DNA from: Symbiodinium microadriaticum | Lineage: Eukaryota > Sar > Dinophyceae > Suessiales > Symbiodiniaceae | Direction of reading: 5' to 3' | Length of the DNA stretch: 64,000 bases | NCBI GenBank assembly: GCA_001939145.1 | Contig: LSRX01000664.1 | Location: forward strand, 303,816 to 367,815 | In this document: positions 36,606 to 47,995 of the stretch, piece after piece | How positions within the stretch are numbered: position 1 is the first letter of the stretch | How the letters are laid out: every line of letters begins with the position of its first letter | Program-made: the position numbers and the translations under genes | Notes under the pieces: model-generated | Databases searched by the model: none | Seen by the model: the letters and a program-made list of their open reading frames with translations, nothing else | Told to the model about the DNA's origin: nothing

Positions 36606-37019
36606 TCATACGATGCCACTTGTATAAATGCAGGAAAGCCCCATGTCGGTGAAGCCGATTGGCACGCTTCCAACACCGTTGATAAGACGCAAAGATCGGA
36701 GGGAAAAGCAAACTGCGGGCGTGTTCGGGAGTTGAACGAACTGCAGCGGGTTATCAACAGCCTCAATGTGGACTTCATGCTTGGTGTCAACTTCCACTGG
36801 GCCGTTAGCAGTAATCAAACTCAGTGCGCTTGAGGGAATGTTTTTAGAGCGTTCTTTGAAATGAACATCGAGATCGGAGTTGCTCATCAGGTCCTCCTCA
36901 CTACCAGTATCCGCGATGATCTCACTGTTGGATCCATTGGAACTTGCTGGCGTCGCGATCATCGGGAGAGGGCCTGCGCACTTGCAATTCGTACAAAATC
37001 CGTCCCTGTTGTGACACAT
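36606..37019 (-). pseudogene. Retroelement aspartic protease domain
   Basis: Residues about 33-41 of this 137-codon frame read EIIADTGSEED, with the catalytic DTGS of retropepsins (Asp at about 36,909-36,911). Downstream, LITANGPVEVD and TPAVCFSLRSL match the flap and C-terminal half seen in copia proteases. A CxNC-type cysteine pair precedes it. The frame is separated from gag by a frame change and stops at the repeat, with no integrase after it. Confidence 0.8.
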
Positions 37020-37205
37020 ACAAGTCTGATGCCATTGACTGCTGACTCAAGATGGAGTGCAGATTCCAGGGCATCATTCGCGTCGTTGGGATCGGGCTTG
37101 GGGTCCTAACTCCTGGGGAACTTGAACTCATGCAATCTTTTTGCTTTGATGAAACTCCAACACTCGCCCTCAAGCGGTATGTCGATGATCTCAGGCCTGC
37201 TATTC

Positions 37206-38983
37206 TCATTCGCCAAAATGGCACGGGACAATGATCAGGTTGAGGGACATAGAGATTGGTCCTGAACGTCTGATGTATGCGAAGACAAATGCCCTTGTCC
37301 TCATCAACAACCCAATGATCTCTAGGACCGGCCTCACCCTGCGGGCAGCTACGCAAGACAACTCGGGCGCACACGCGAGGCTGGCATTTGAGGCAAGGCA
37401 ACACGCTGCCTTGTTGTCAGCACTCTTTCCTCTCTTCTTGCTGGGGCGCCTGGGCTTGGCCGGTGACGGAGCTCGCTGCCTACCGTCCTTATCACCCTTA
37501 GCCGGGACAGAGGGGCTGGCATCTTTGTGAAGGAATGGGCAGTTCTTGCGGTTCTTGCTAGTAAGTTTGGGGTAGAACATGCAAGGGATCTTGGACTTAT
37601 CCTTGCTCTTGCCTCCGCCCTTTCCGCTGCCGGCACTACCGCCTCGTCCTCCTTTGGGGGATCTCGGGAGTGTTCGACCTCTGGACTGATCGACTTTCAC
37701 GTGTTCAAATCGGCATTTGTTACCCTTGGGACACTTGCCACAGTTGGAATGCAAAGCAGGGTTTCTTTTGCTCACGACCTCGGGAAGTGTTCGGATTTGT
37801 GGGAGGATCATCAGAGGTTGCGGGGCCTTAGCTATGGCTGCTCGGTTTCGGCGTGTTCTTTCTCTGGTCATCAGCTCCTTCACCCACTTGACAAGATAAT
37901 CATACGTGTGCTTCTCATCCCCTTCCTTGGCTCGATCATAAACCTCCAAATCAAACTTCAACTTGGTCGAACCCCGATGCTCACGGAGAAGAATGTCCCT
38001 CAGTGTAGTTTCCGCAGGCTGATGATTAAGACCAGCGATGACGGATTCCCAATTGTGGATGAAGGTGCTGAGGTCAAGCTTCCGACTCCTTGTAATTAAT
38101 GACCTGTCCTGCGAGCTCGCCCTTAGCGACCGGCGACAAAGCGGACAGAATCTTAGTGTCAGGAGCAAAAAGCCTGCCCGTCTCCCGATAAGACTCCAAA
38201 GTAGCCGACCGCTCATACACCTCCTGAACCCATTTAAAGGCTTCGTCTGGCTTGTCTGGCGCGGCCCTTTCAGCCTCGCGTACTGCGACCCTCCACGATC
38301 TGTAAGTTCCCGGGTTAGGGAAGTCAGGGAGCTTAACGGACTCAGTTTCTCTGGCCTTCGGTTTATCGTCATCGGTCTTACCGATTGCAGCTCGGAAAAC
38401 AGAGGCGAGAAGATCACTAGTAGCTTCTGCTTAGGGAGCTTCGCTAGCTTTCTGCTCGCTCTCGGGTGCCTGGTCTTCCCGTTCGGGTGGCCCTTCACCA
38501 ATGTCCAATACCTGTCGACTCCCTAGAATTCCCTCGAGCTCCTTGGGAATCTGTCGGGGGTTGGGAAGGGTGCACGCGGATTCCCCGTACTTTGAACACC
38601 CTGAGCTGCAGCAACAGACGGTTGGGCACCACCTTGCGGCGGGCTAGGACTTTGCAACTCACTCTCAAGCACTGGTCCGGTGCCACGAGCATTTGGGGCT
38701 CCAACTTGCGTTGGGCTATGCCTTTTCTCTGCAACTCCGGTCCTTCGTGAGTCTGCCTCAGCCTGCAACTCAGCATTCTGATTCATCAAGTCAGTTGCAA
38801 CTCTTGAGCCTTCAATCTCTGAAAACACTCATTCTCTTCCCGCTGAAGCTTTTCCTCAAACTTAAGTGCCAGATACTCGAGAAGCGATGATCGGTTATCG
38901 TCGAACGATTTACGAAGCTGTGCTGTCTGTAGCCCTTTGTGAGCTGTCTCCTCGAAGTGGAGAGCACGAGTTGTGAGTGACAT
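37206..38983 (-). pseudogene. Copia-type gag with CCCH zinc-knuckle motifs, frameshifted
   Basis: Gag packages element RNA. It begins with MSLTTRALHFEETAHKGL at 38,983, continues in other frames (38,523-38,828), and ends in a 431-codon frame (37,206-38,501). That last frame contains FDLEVYDRAKEGDEKHTYD, a first knuckle CGKCPKGNKCRFEH, a second CCCH-type knuckle C-x-F-Y-P ... CPFLH, and a basic Gly/Ser/Lys-rich linker. CCCH knuckles in place of CCHC fit dinoflagellate copia gag. At least two frame changes are needed to read it through, hence pseudogene. Confidence 0.8.
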
Positions 38984-39654
38984 GTTTGTTCTGCGAGGTG
39001 AGCTAAGTGCTGCTTGCCTGAAACTGCTCAGCTTCCGCCCTGTATGCAGCCATCTGCACCAAGATGTAGGTGCCCTATTGTATGAATGCTAATCGCCTGG
39101 CGTGCTCGGCGTCTGCATGCGCCTCGAGAGACCTGAAGTGCATATTGGCTTCCGTATAGATAACGTCCATCATCATACGGTGCCGGGCTTCAGCTTCCTC
39201 TTCGGCTGCGTGCTCCAAGGTCCAGTCGTTACTGACCACACACCATGTCCAAAAGAGATTGACGGGGACAGTTTTGAAGCTGTGCGCAAACTAGCCTTCT
39301 TGCGAAGTAACCGTTCCTAGGTAGCCGCTACTCTGTGCAAGCGCCGGGTTTGCTGCGTGCACCCCGGAAATCATCCGGAGCCCCTAAAGGGCTGTAGAAG
39401 CATTGTGCGCGGTATCAGCTGGCAAAAGATCTGTGGAAGATGCACAGCCTCACAAGTCACTCAACCCTCTCCCAGGGAAAAGATGCGCATCCGGAAAACA
39501 GCAGGTCCGATTGCGTTGGATTTGTCTTGACAGTTTTTTTGTTCTCTTCAAGCAACTGTGTGAAATAGTTTTGCACGTTGGTGCCCTGATTCTCATTCCC
39601 AGTACTACCAATGTTGGAGACCAACGCCATCAGAGCTAGCTACGGCTGATAACC

Positions 39655-39811
39655 TGAAGTTTGAGGTAGGACGGCTACCAGCAGCTACAATCCGTTAAGT
39701 CAACCCTGCAGAACACGTTTATGCTCTGGGGACTTGAGCCGAGGTCGGTTGCGTAGAGAACAGTTACAGGGCAACAAAAAGAACAGCTGGAGGCAGGGTA
39801 AAATCTGTGCA
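39655..39811. repeat. Direct repeat flanking the copia derivative (5' side)
   Basis: Partner of 36,377-36,530 in the same orientation, 3.3 kb away. It lies upstream of the gag start at 38,983 on the minus strand, where a 5' LTR would be. Confidence 0.85.
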
Positions 39812-42240
39812 ACTGTTGTGAGTGATATGACCGATCCTGGGTCCTCTATTCAGCCCAGGCGGCGTTAGTAGACTGAAGCATTAATCATAGAGAGGTGAAG
39901 CAACGGCTGAGCTTCGCGTGAACATCAAACATTAAACGAGTGTGAACCACATACTAGTTGGTGTAAACGTAATGATGCGTGTATGTATAAGCACACTCAT
40001 TTACTCATTTGCATGTATGTGCATGAGTTCATCTGTCTATTGGTACTTGCTACGGTTGTTGTTTTGATACATTCCCTGGCTCGAGGTGTTGCGTGCCCAC
40101 CTCGAACTGGATGTTCCGGGTCTCCTTCCTCGGCTGAGCTGGCGCAGCATCTTGAAGTGCTGCAAGCCAACGTGACATCAACAAGACTGATACGTCGGAC
40201 ACACAAAACTCATTCGATAAATACAAATCACATACCGTACTGAATTGCGTTGAAGATCAGTAAACTTCGACGATCCTCACAGCCTTCAGCCGCCTTCTGG
40301 TACCTCGCACAGTTGAGGGCCATTTGCCCGTTACATCTGGAACAGTGCATCCTGGCCTACTCGACAAAACTCCAACAGAACAGAGCTTCAGAGTCGGCAC
40401 TGCAAGCCACTGACCCAGAAGAAACCCTTCGCATTCGAGAAGACGACAAACCAACTATGAAACACTCTTGCCCTGCACCGTTCGTAATCAAAATTGCTTC
40501 ATGCTCTCTAATCGTTCCCGGGAGAAGCTGCAGCCGCACCGGTTGGAAATGCAACAGACCGCTGCAAAAACCGTATCCCCCCATCCTTCACGTTGAACGG
40601 TTTACCTCGAACCACTTTGGATTCGGTGGCATGCTTCAGAGCCCTCCTTTGAGGCTCTGCATGGCTTGGGATCGCAACATTGCCAATCGTTGCTCTGTGC
40701 AGCTTGAAAAGAACGACAAGGTGGGACCGCTTCTCAGGGTCCACATTCCCTCGTGCACTTCTACCCACGTTATGCTGCTCCTCTGTCAATCTGTGTGGGT
40801 GGACATTAGCCACCAGGACGGCAGTTTCGCTTATTTCTCAGAATCGTCAGATCAGCATAAGAACATGCAACTGGCCCCTGCGCAGTGAGGCAAGCCTTTA
40901 TTCGGCCTGCATGGCTGCAGGTCAGGTGAGCAAAATCGTTAAAAGCAAAGATCACTGGCTCTCTTGTCTGTCAGCGAGCCCATGTGCGGCTAGTGCGAAT
41001 CCGGCCGCGAAGGGTCTGTGGCAACGAGGACACTGGGCAGGAAAGTCATGCAATGCACCACGGTCTCGCTATCTCGCCTGGTAGCTCTCTTTGACCTCGG
41101 TCCACTGCGGCACGAAGTGCGGATCCGGCAAGATGCCAGGCGCGTCCTGAGCCAGGCAACACGAACGTATGCTGCTTCTATTGTGGAAGAAATGGAAGAA
41201 AGAACCGTCTCTCCTCTGTGCGAGGGGAGTCGGTGCTACAGAGGCCGTCCTTCCAGCCCTCTGTGCCTGGCCAATTCTAAGCAGGTTGGAGAACGGAAAG
41301 CGCTGTGTGCAGGCCTCTTGGAGGACGGGCAGGTCGCGGTGGAGACCAAACGACGTCGGCAGGCCACCTTGGTTCGCGAAGTCTGCCCCTGTAACAAGCG
41401 CACGGACCTGCTCTCGAGCTCGCCGCCCCGAGAAGTTTTCATGTCCTGCACCCTGGGCAGCTAAGGTGTGCTCGGAGAGACAGCTCAGCACTAGATTTGA
41501 ATGTCGCGCAGTGCCTGCCGCACCGTGCTAGCATGCTCCCACAAGACAGAGGGTGGCGAAGCTCCCTTGGATGTGCCTCAAGGCGGTCAGAGCTAAAAAT
41601 TGGAGAGCTCGTAGTCTCGAGTCTTGCTCAACGCTGGCTGGCAAGAGACGACCCAACCAGCCGGTCTGCTCGTCATCGAAGGCTACCGATGCCTTTGGAA
41701 GGTTTTCGAACCCAACACGCAGTTGCTTGTGCGTCTCTTTTGCATTCTGTTGCCTGCTTTAGCAGCCGCAGATGTTCCGGCACCTCTGGTACTGCCTGTG
41801 AGGGTTGGTGCAACTCGACTCCGCCAAGAACTACTCGGCGGGGCATGCCTCTGCTGGAGGTGGCAAGGCCAGAACAGACCAGGCCTCTGTAGTGTGGAGC
41901 CGTCACTGTTGAATCCCACAACCGTTCTGAGGAAACACTTACTGCAGTCAAAAAATACCCAGCAGGAAATTTGCGGAAAGGTGCCTCGTCCACACTTGAC
42001 GAGCGAACCAGTTGCGTACATGGCTCCAGGCCATGCACCTGTGAGAGCACTTTGCAAGTGGTTTTGGAACCTGCTCGCATGTCGCCCTGACTTCGAGCTT
42101 GGAGACTCATGCATTTTTGTTGCATGCCTTGCTCCGGCAGGAATCGATCTCCGATGCGATCTGGCACAACCTCAGCATCGGTGAGATCCACCGATGAAAT
42201 CCAGCTTCTGTCGTTTGTGAAGACCTTAGTTGAACACACG
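39812..42240. other. Unassigned region with long open frames
   Basis: Open frames include plus 40,250-40,888 (212 codons), minus 40,508-40,813, minus 41,069-41,491 (140 codons), plus 41,624-42,184 (186 codons) and minus 41,673-42,272 (199 codons). Frames overlap on both strands and none has a recognisable domain. In GC-rich DNA such frames arise easily, so I assign no gene. Exons of a minus-strand gene remain possible. Confidence 0.25.
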
Positions 42241-42241
42241 A

Positions 42242-42390
42242 GAAACAGTGTGTTTACAAGAAAAGCAAGCAAACAGCTACACTCGCTTTTACTTGAGCCA
42301 AATGATCAGGTGATACCTCTTTGGGTCCAGCGGTCAACTACATACCTGTAGCTACCTACTTTGTACTGCAAACAACGTGCAACGTTAACT
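42242..42390. repeat. First copy of an exact 149-bp repeat
   Basis: From GAAACAGTGTGTTTAC to AACGTTAACT, identical to 42,471-42,619. The second copy starts directly after an N, so this is probably an unmerged contig overlap. Confidence 0.9.
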
Positions 42391-42469
42391 CCCCCCTCTT
42401 CGGTGAGAGTGTGATGGCACTGAGGTTCGAAGGCCAACAATGCTCTTGAGAAGCACGCAAACGCTATGT

Positions 42470-42619
42470 NGAAACAGTGTGTTTACAAGAAAAGCAAGCA
42501 AACAGCTACACTCGCTTTTACTTGAGCCAAATGATCAGGTGATACCTCTTTGGGTCCAGCGGTCAACTACATACCTGTAGCTACCTACTTTGTACTGCAA
42601 ACAACGTGCAACGTTAACT
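42470..42619. repeat. N gap followed by the second copy of the 149-bp repeat
   Basis: The N at 42,470 is followed immediately by the repeat. Beyond it the sequence diverges (ACCTTAAGCC versus CCCCCCTCTT after copy one). A TATATA/CACACA microsatellite follows at about 42,677-42,703. Confidence 0.9.
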
Positions 42620-42730
42620 ACCTTAAGCCGGTTTAGCCAGACAAGATTGCTCTCGTCCCGGAAGTTCATTTCAGTGTGTATATATATATATACACACACA
42701 CATGTTTCAGTCAATTGCTACAGGTGGGTG

Positions 42731-43084
42731 CTACTCATCGACAAGCTTGCTTTTGAATCTATTGGTTGAAGCCCCTCTCTTGCGCATGTGCCACAGCTGG
42801 TCGCCAAGAAGTGTCAAGCCAAGCGGGAGTAGCGACGTAATGTAGGTCGGCCGGCGGGACTTTCGAGCAGCTGGGAAGCCCTCAGCGCGGTGCTTCAGTG
42901 TCACGTTTGCCGGTCGTTCGAACTGGCAAACAACCTGCGAGCATGCTGCGAGATGCTGCGAGCGGGCCTTGCCACGGATGACCGAAACCCTTTTTGAGAA
43001 GCAGACGCGTTGACCGGACAACACAGCATATCGCCAGCGCCGCCAACCCTGCAACTTCAGCTGCACATACCTTTCGCCTTCCAT
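42731..43084 (-). CDS. Uncharacterised 117-codon open frame
   Basis: MEGERYVQLKLQGWRRWR then YAVLSGQRVCFSKRV gives a basic, strand-like start. The C-terminal part, TYITSLLPLGLTLLGDQLW, is hydrophobic. No domain is recognised. A splice acceptor context upstream is possible, so it may be an internal exon. Confidence is low. Confidence 0.25.
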   Translation of the reverse strand: MEGERYVQLKLQGWRRWRYAVLSGQRVCFSKRVSVIRGKARSQHLAACSQVVCQFERPANVTLKHRAEGFPAARKSRRPTYITSLLPLGLTLLGDQLWHMRKRGASTNRFKSKLVDE

Positions 43085-43505
43085 CCCTGGGCGGTGCCTT
43101 GCGCATGACCTCTGCAGCAGACATCCCTCGCAAACCTCGCACCCGCCGGAAGCTGGAAGTGGGTGTTACATGGTGCTACACCCGTGGCGCCTACGTGCGT
43201 CCTGTGAGATGCACGGTTTGCACGCCGGGACTTGGCACGTCTCGAGAGCCTTCGGGATATCGCCTCCAAAGGTTGCCCTTACGCATCAAGCCAAAACCTG
43301 CTAGAAGACCGCTTTCCTCCTCGTCTGCAGCACGCTGGAAGCCAGAAACGGCCTGCAGCTCTGTGGGTGATGGCTTGGCGCGGCTTGCCCGTTGCCAGGG
43401 CACTGGCCTTTCTTTGCAGCGCTGCCACATAGTGTCGAACAGCCTGGAGTGGACCACTCCACTCGAGAGAATTCCATCAGGGCTCCTTTGCCAAGTTCCT
43501 TGCGA

Positions 43506-44141
43506 TCATACTTTGGGAACGTTGACGTAAAAGAACCTCGACGAGCAGATTCGGATGCGAGTTGTGCAAGCATGGTGACGACTGCATTGCTGAATCCTCG
43601 AGCTGATAGATGCAACAAGCCCGTATGTGTCTGCGTGTATGCATGCGCATAGCACGCTAAACGGCATCCTACACTTGACTGCACAGCTGCTCTGTGCACT
43701 CATCTCTCGAGGGTTTGTGGAAATATCGGCAGTAGCAAAAACCCAAGACAGCAGGGTACAGGTGAGCACAACATCTGCAATACAGTCAGTGACAGATAGA
43801 ATCGCCCACCACAGCAACAGAAGTGCAAGTACTAGATCCACTCCAAAGAAAGGGAAACCTGACCATGTCAAGGACAGGTGGTCTTCTTGCGGTTGACTGT
43901 GTAAGAGCAATGCGAGGAGTGCAGCCTTCCGCCGCTGCTCTGCAAGCTCCTGCTTGCAACAAGAATTCCAACTGCTTTTCCGCTCAACCCGGGCTCTAGC
44001 ACACGCTTGGCTCGCCAAACACGAATTTGTGTGCAATCGTGGTGAACAGTTCTTCCGGTCCTCTTTGCCGAGGTCCATCCGAATTGCACGCCACCATCGA
44101 AGGAATCCCTCCTGAAACATGTGCCGAGAATGCTCAGACAT
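43506..44141 (-). CDS. Uncharacterised 211-codon open frame with two hydrophobic segments
   Basis: Minus-strand Met at 44,141. A basic N-terminal part is followed at about 43,730-43,870 by FFGVDLVLALLLLWWAILS and ADVVLTCTLLSWVFATA, two strong candidate transmembrane helices. The tail is Cys/Arg-rich and may be intron. It may represent exons of a membrane protein. No family is recognised. Confidence 0.35.
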   Translation of the reverse strand: MSEHSRHMFQEGFLRWWRAIRMDLGKEDRKNCSPRLHTNSCLASQACARARVERKSSWNSCCKQELAEQRRKAALLALLLHSQPQEDHLSLTWSGFPFFGVDLVLALLLLWWAILSVTDCIADVVLTCTLLSWVFATADISTNPREMSAQSSCAVKCRMPFSVLCACIHADTYGLVASISSRIQQCSRHHACTTRIRICSSRFFYVNVPKV

Positions 44142-44149
44142 GCTTAGAT

Positions 44150-47100
44150 TAGACCGCTCCGCAGATATCTGCAGTCCTGCTGTACTCGGAGCAGCGCGCT
44201 CCGTGGTTGGCTTGCCACTGGCTTTGGAGGGCCTGGCACCTGTGTGCGTTCTAACCTTAATCTAGGAGCAGCAGCGGCAGTCGATCCTGTCTGGAAACAG
44301 AGAAAGACAAGTGAGAGCTGATGCTTCAACAATCTTCAACAGCTGCTTGACTAAGACGTCATTTCATGATACTACAACTCTGTGTGCTGCACGCAAGCTC
44401 ACGGTCGAAACTGTGCCTAGTAAACGTCAGAAAACAAAGCCAGCCCGTGTAAATATCATCAAGCTGCGCGGTCCCGCGCCTGTCTGGAGCGGGAGTCCGG
44501 CCTCAACATGCCCCCAGTGGCCCAGTTAATGGCGCGACTTCTGCTTCTGCTGCTCCTGCTGTTTGCTATGTCTCGTCCTCCCTGCTGCTAATCAGCTGCT
44601 AATCGTCGATCTCCGCCTACTCCTACTTCCTCCTTCTCCAACGATCACCAGTCACTAGTCTGTGCCTCCTCCTGGTGTCACTGCTCATGTAGATGTTCAT
44701 GAGGGTTTAGTATCAGTAAAGCCAACACAGAATAGTGGGAGCAGGCACGAGCCAATGGTAAATCACATGCCCAGAACACGAGATTGATGGTTCGGGGTGG
44801 GGATCAAAAATCACTTCTTGGCGCTGCTTGGCATTGAAATCGAACTAGTGTGCGGCGACCTGCACGAATGTTCCTTATGTTTGCATTCGCACTCGTCGGA
44901 TGCCGTACTGCTACCGCTACCGCTCTTGCTCCTGCTACCATCTGCTACTGCTGCAGCTACTACCACTGCTACTGCTCACTGCACCATGGTTTCGGGAGAG
45001 ACCAAGCCCCCTTTCTCTTGTCGGGTTCGGAGCTATTGTGCTAGATCTCAACCAGCGTCCAGCCTTGCAACTGACCCGTCCAAGCAGCGAATGGGGCAGA
45101 CTGGAACTTTGCCAAGTTTCTGCCTGCAAGACTGTTCTTTGAACCGTTCTTAGAGCATGTTGCTCAGCCTCACCGCTTCGTTACTTGCTACGTGTACAGG
45201 CCTGATGCAGCTCGTTAAGCCTGCGCGTTCCCACACCGGGAGCGTTTCCGCCGGCCGCCTGCATTTTCGGGGAAATGCAGACTTCTGAAGCAACTATTTT
45301 TCGATCTGAGTATACATGAGTATACCAAAAGGATATCTGGTCCACGTTACCGAGTCTAAACGACTTGCTGGGCTTCAACAGCAAGCAAGCTTTAAGAGCG
45401 TAGCCCACAAGTCATGCTTTCTGCACGTCAGTCTTTGCGACAGGAGGTCGTCACTTCTGTGGTTTCGCTCATCTAGTTTGACTTGCTTGTCAAAGTCTAA
45501 GGTGTAACGGTGTTCAGGTCGGCACTGTGGCCTTGGGCGAGGGGAGGGCGACAGGTCCAACCCCCCTGGTGGCACGCAGCAAACGCGGGGAACCAAGCAC
45601 CAGTGCCAGCCGTTCCCTATTGTTCCCAAACACATGGCCTGGTCAACGCATACACCGTCTCTGTTGACTGGAAGTATCAGCAGTCAGTCAGGCCGACATA
45701 GTGGTGGCCACACACCCACTCCAGCCGACAGTGCTAGTCAAGCGACCAGTCCAGCCATGCTTCTAAAATCTTCCATCTACAATGCCATCGGACATAGGAC
45801 GTACTCGAGAAATAGGCCACAGCCACAGCACACGTCGGAGGGTGTGCATGCCACGGGGCGGAATGGGGCGGAGCATCAGGCATCCAACAAAAAGGGTGCG
45901 GCGTCTGGGCCTGGCACCATGCTTTGTCAGCGCAGGCATGATGAGGAACAACGGCCTTGCCGGCCAAGAGATGTCCGAAAATTCGAAAGGCATCGCTCTA
46001 CCAATGCCATTTTTGGTGCGCCGGGCGGGCCCTCCGGTCGAGGCCAGCAGCTGCTGCGAAATCTACCCCGGGTACCCACGAGTCGGACGACGAGTGGTGC
46101 ACCAAAGGAATGCTGCAAATAGGCGGTCGAGCCGACACATGAAACGACTGCAAGTGCTTGTGCCTACGTGCACACATTTTCTGAGGGTGGAGTTGATGAT
46201 AACAGGTCGTTCAGTTGTTTGGTAGTGTGCAGAACTGAACGGGGCCTGCCACATGTAGGTGTACAGGAAAGATTATTTCCCGCCCACCAAGAATATAGAA
46301 TGCGAAGTGGGGGCAGCAAGAAGACTGTGTAAACGCATGCCTTTACGAGTTGCGCAAGAAAACCCTCTGCGGAATTGACTTCTACATCATGTCTTAGAGC
46401 AGAAAGCGAAGATCGGCGCCTGACTACGGGAGAAGGCGGAGTCGGACAGCACAAAGGGCGAAGAAGGCAGGCGCTCTACCTGCGTCAATTGGACGGTCGC
46501 TTGCTCGTAGCGCTCACATGCGCCCACTAGCTCCCGACGATCGGCGGCCTCCGGTTCTCCAGAAAGCTCCTGCCTCGGCCGTGGGGGCCGTGGAAGTCCG
46601 TGGAAGATGGGTTTATGTCTAAAAGCAAAGCGGCACAGTGGCACAGCGAGTGAAACGGCCTCTGCATCGGCGCCGGTCTCCAGACGACGAAGGCCTCAGA
46701 GACTCTTCCGCGGTCAAAGGCTTTCATACATGCCCTCGGTGAAATGAGATTTCGACATGTTCCGCAAATCTGCTGCACCCCGAGTCCGCGACTGAACGAA
46801 GTAGAACCTGCACGTTCTCAATTTAAGAAGTAACGAAATGCGTCAAGCACGTTCGTCTCACCTTACCTTCCATGCGATTCCACTTCAGAAAGTCGCATGA
46901 CGCTCGCCGCCTTTGCGAACCAGCACTGCGCCAAGCAACGCTGCGTGCGCCGATGAATGATCTGCCACGAGTTCAAGAGACTGGGCTAGCATCAGAAATT
47001 CGGTGCCAGAAGCATTCGTCACGCGGCGTTGCGGCCTCTAGAAGCGCCGCCCTTGCCACCTTGCCTCGCCGGAAGAGGACGGGCTGCTGCAACCTGTGCT

Positions 47101-47220
47101 GCGATGCAAAACCCCAGCGAATGCCGGTGAGTGAGCGCCTGCTCAGCCATGCCAAGCCATGCCAAGCCATGCCAAGCCACCGAACGAAGGCGCGATGCAG
47201 GGGAGCCTGTGCTGCCCGGA
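44150..47220. other. Unassigned region
   Basis: Frames such as plus 45,634-46,122 (162 codons) and plus 45,782-46,225 (147 codons) overlap in different registers without motifs. A CTGCTAC triplet-rich patch lies at 44,895-44,985. No gene can be supported. Confidence 0.25.
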
Positions 47221-47224
47221 CCTG

Positions 47225-47995
47225 ACAAGTTCGACACCCGACATGCATTCCCAAAACGGTACGACGGACTGACCCTTATTTTGAATGGTAGGAAGCGCAT
47301 ACCGGGTCCGTCGCATTCGCCGGGCTGTACGGCGCCGGGGACGCTTTCCGCATCCCGGCCCGTCGCCCGCCAGTGAGCGACGACCCACAGGTCTCAAAAA
47401 AAATCAAACGGGAGGAGAGGGTGGGCTCTGAAAAGCGTCGGGCGACGCCTGCAGCATCCTGCAGCAGCTGCGGCATATGCGTCGTTCGACGGACTTGTCC
47501 CTGCACACATTACATGTGTTACACGACACAAGTTCGACACCCGACGTGCATTGCAAAACGGTACGACGGACTGACCCTATTTTTTGCGTGGTAGGAAACG
47601 CATCGCGCCGGGTCCCTCGCCTTCGCCGGAGCAGGACTGCACAGCGTCAGGGACGTTTTCCGCATCCCGGCCCGTCGCCCGCCAGCGAGCGACGACCCAC
47701 AAGTTTCAAAAAAAACAAATTGTCGGGCGACACAAAGCCTGCAGCAGCTGCGGCGTATGCGTCGTTCGACGGACTTGATCTTGCACACATTGCATCACAT
47801 TGCATGTGTTACACGACAAGTTCGGCACTTGACGTGCATTCCCAACACGGTACGACGGACTGACCCTTCTTTTGAAGGGTAGGAAGCACATCGCGCCGGG
47901 TCCGTCGCATTCGCCGGAGCAGGGCTGTACGGCGCCGGGGACGCTTTCAGCATCTCACCTGGCGCTCCCCACTCCCACTCTGCGCTGGCAGCCCT
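47225..47995. repeat. Tandem ~290-300 bp repeat units at the 3' side of retroelement copy B
   Basis: Units begin at 47,225, 47,528 and 47,816, each with ACAAGTTCG. They share GGTACGACGGACTGACCC, GGTAGGAA, CGCCGGG, CGTCGCCCGCCAG and CGTCGTTCGACGGACTTG. The third unit runs into the RNase H stop codon region near 47,995. Confidence 0.88.

Larger units (their letters stand above)
36377..39811 (-). mobile_element. Ty1/copia-type retrotransposon derivative: gag and protease only, between direct repeats
   Basis: The minus-strand coding order is gag (38,983 to 37,206) then aspartic protease (37,019 to 36,606). It is flanked by two similar ~155-bp repeats in the same orientation (36,377-36,530 and 39,655-39,811). 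No integrase, reverse transcriptase or RNase H lies between the repeats. Copia pol order is protease, integrase, RT, RNase H, so everything after protease is missing. Gag spans several frames, so this copy is decayed and could only move with help from an intact relative. Confidence 0.82.

Noticed and set aside
37206-38501. 431-codon frame as a host CCCH zinc-finger protein
   Set aside because: It is followed by a retropepsin domain on the same strand and flanked by direct repeats, so copia gag fits better.
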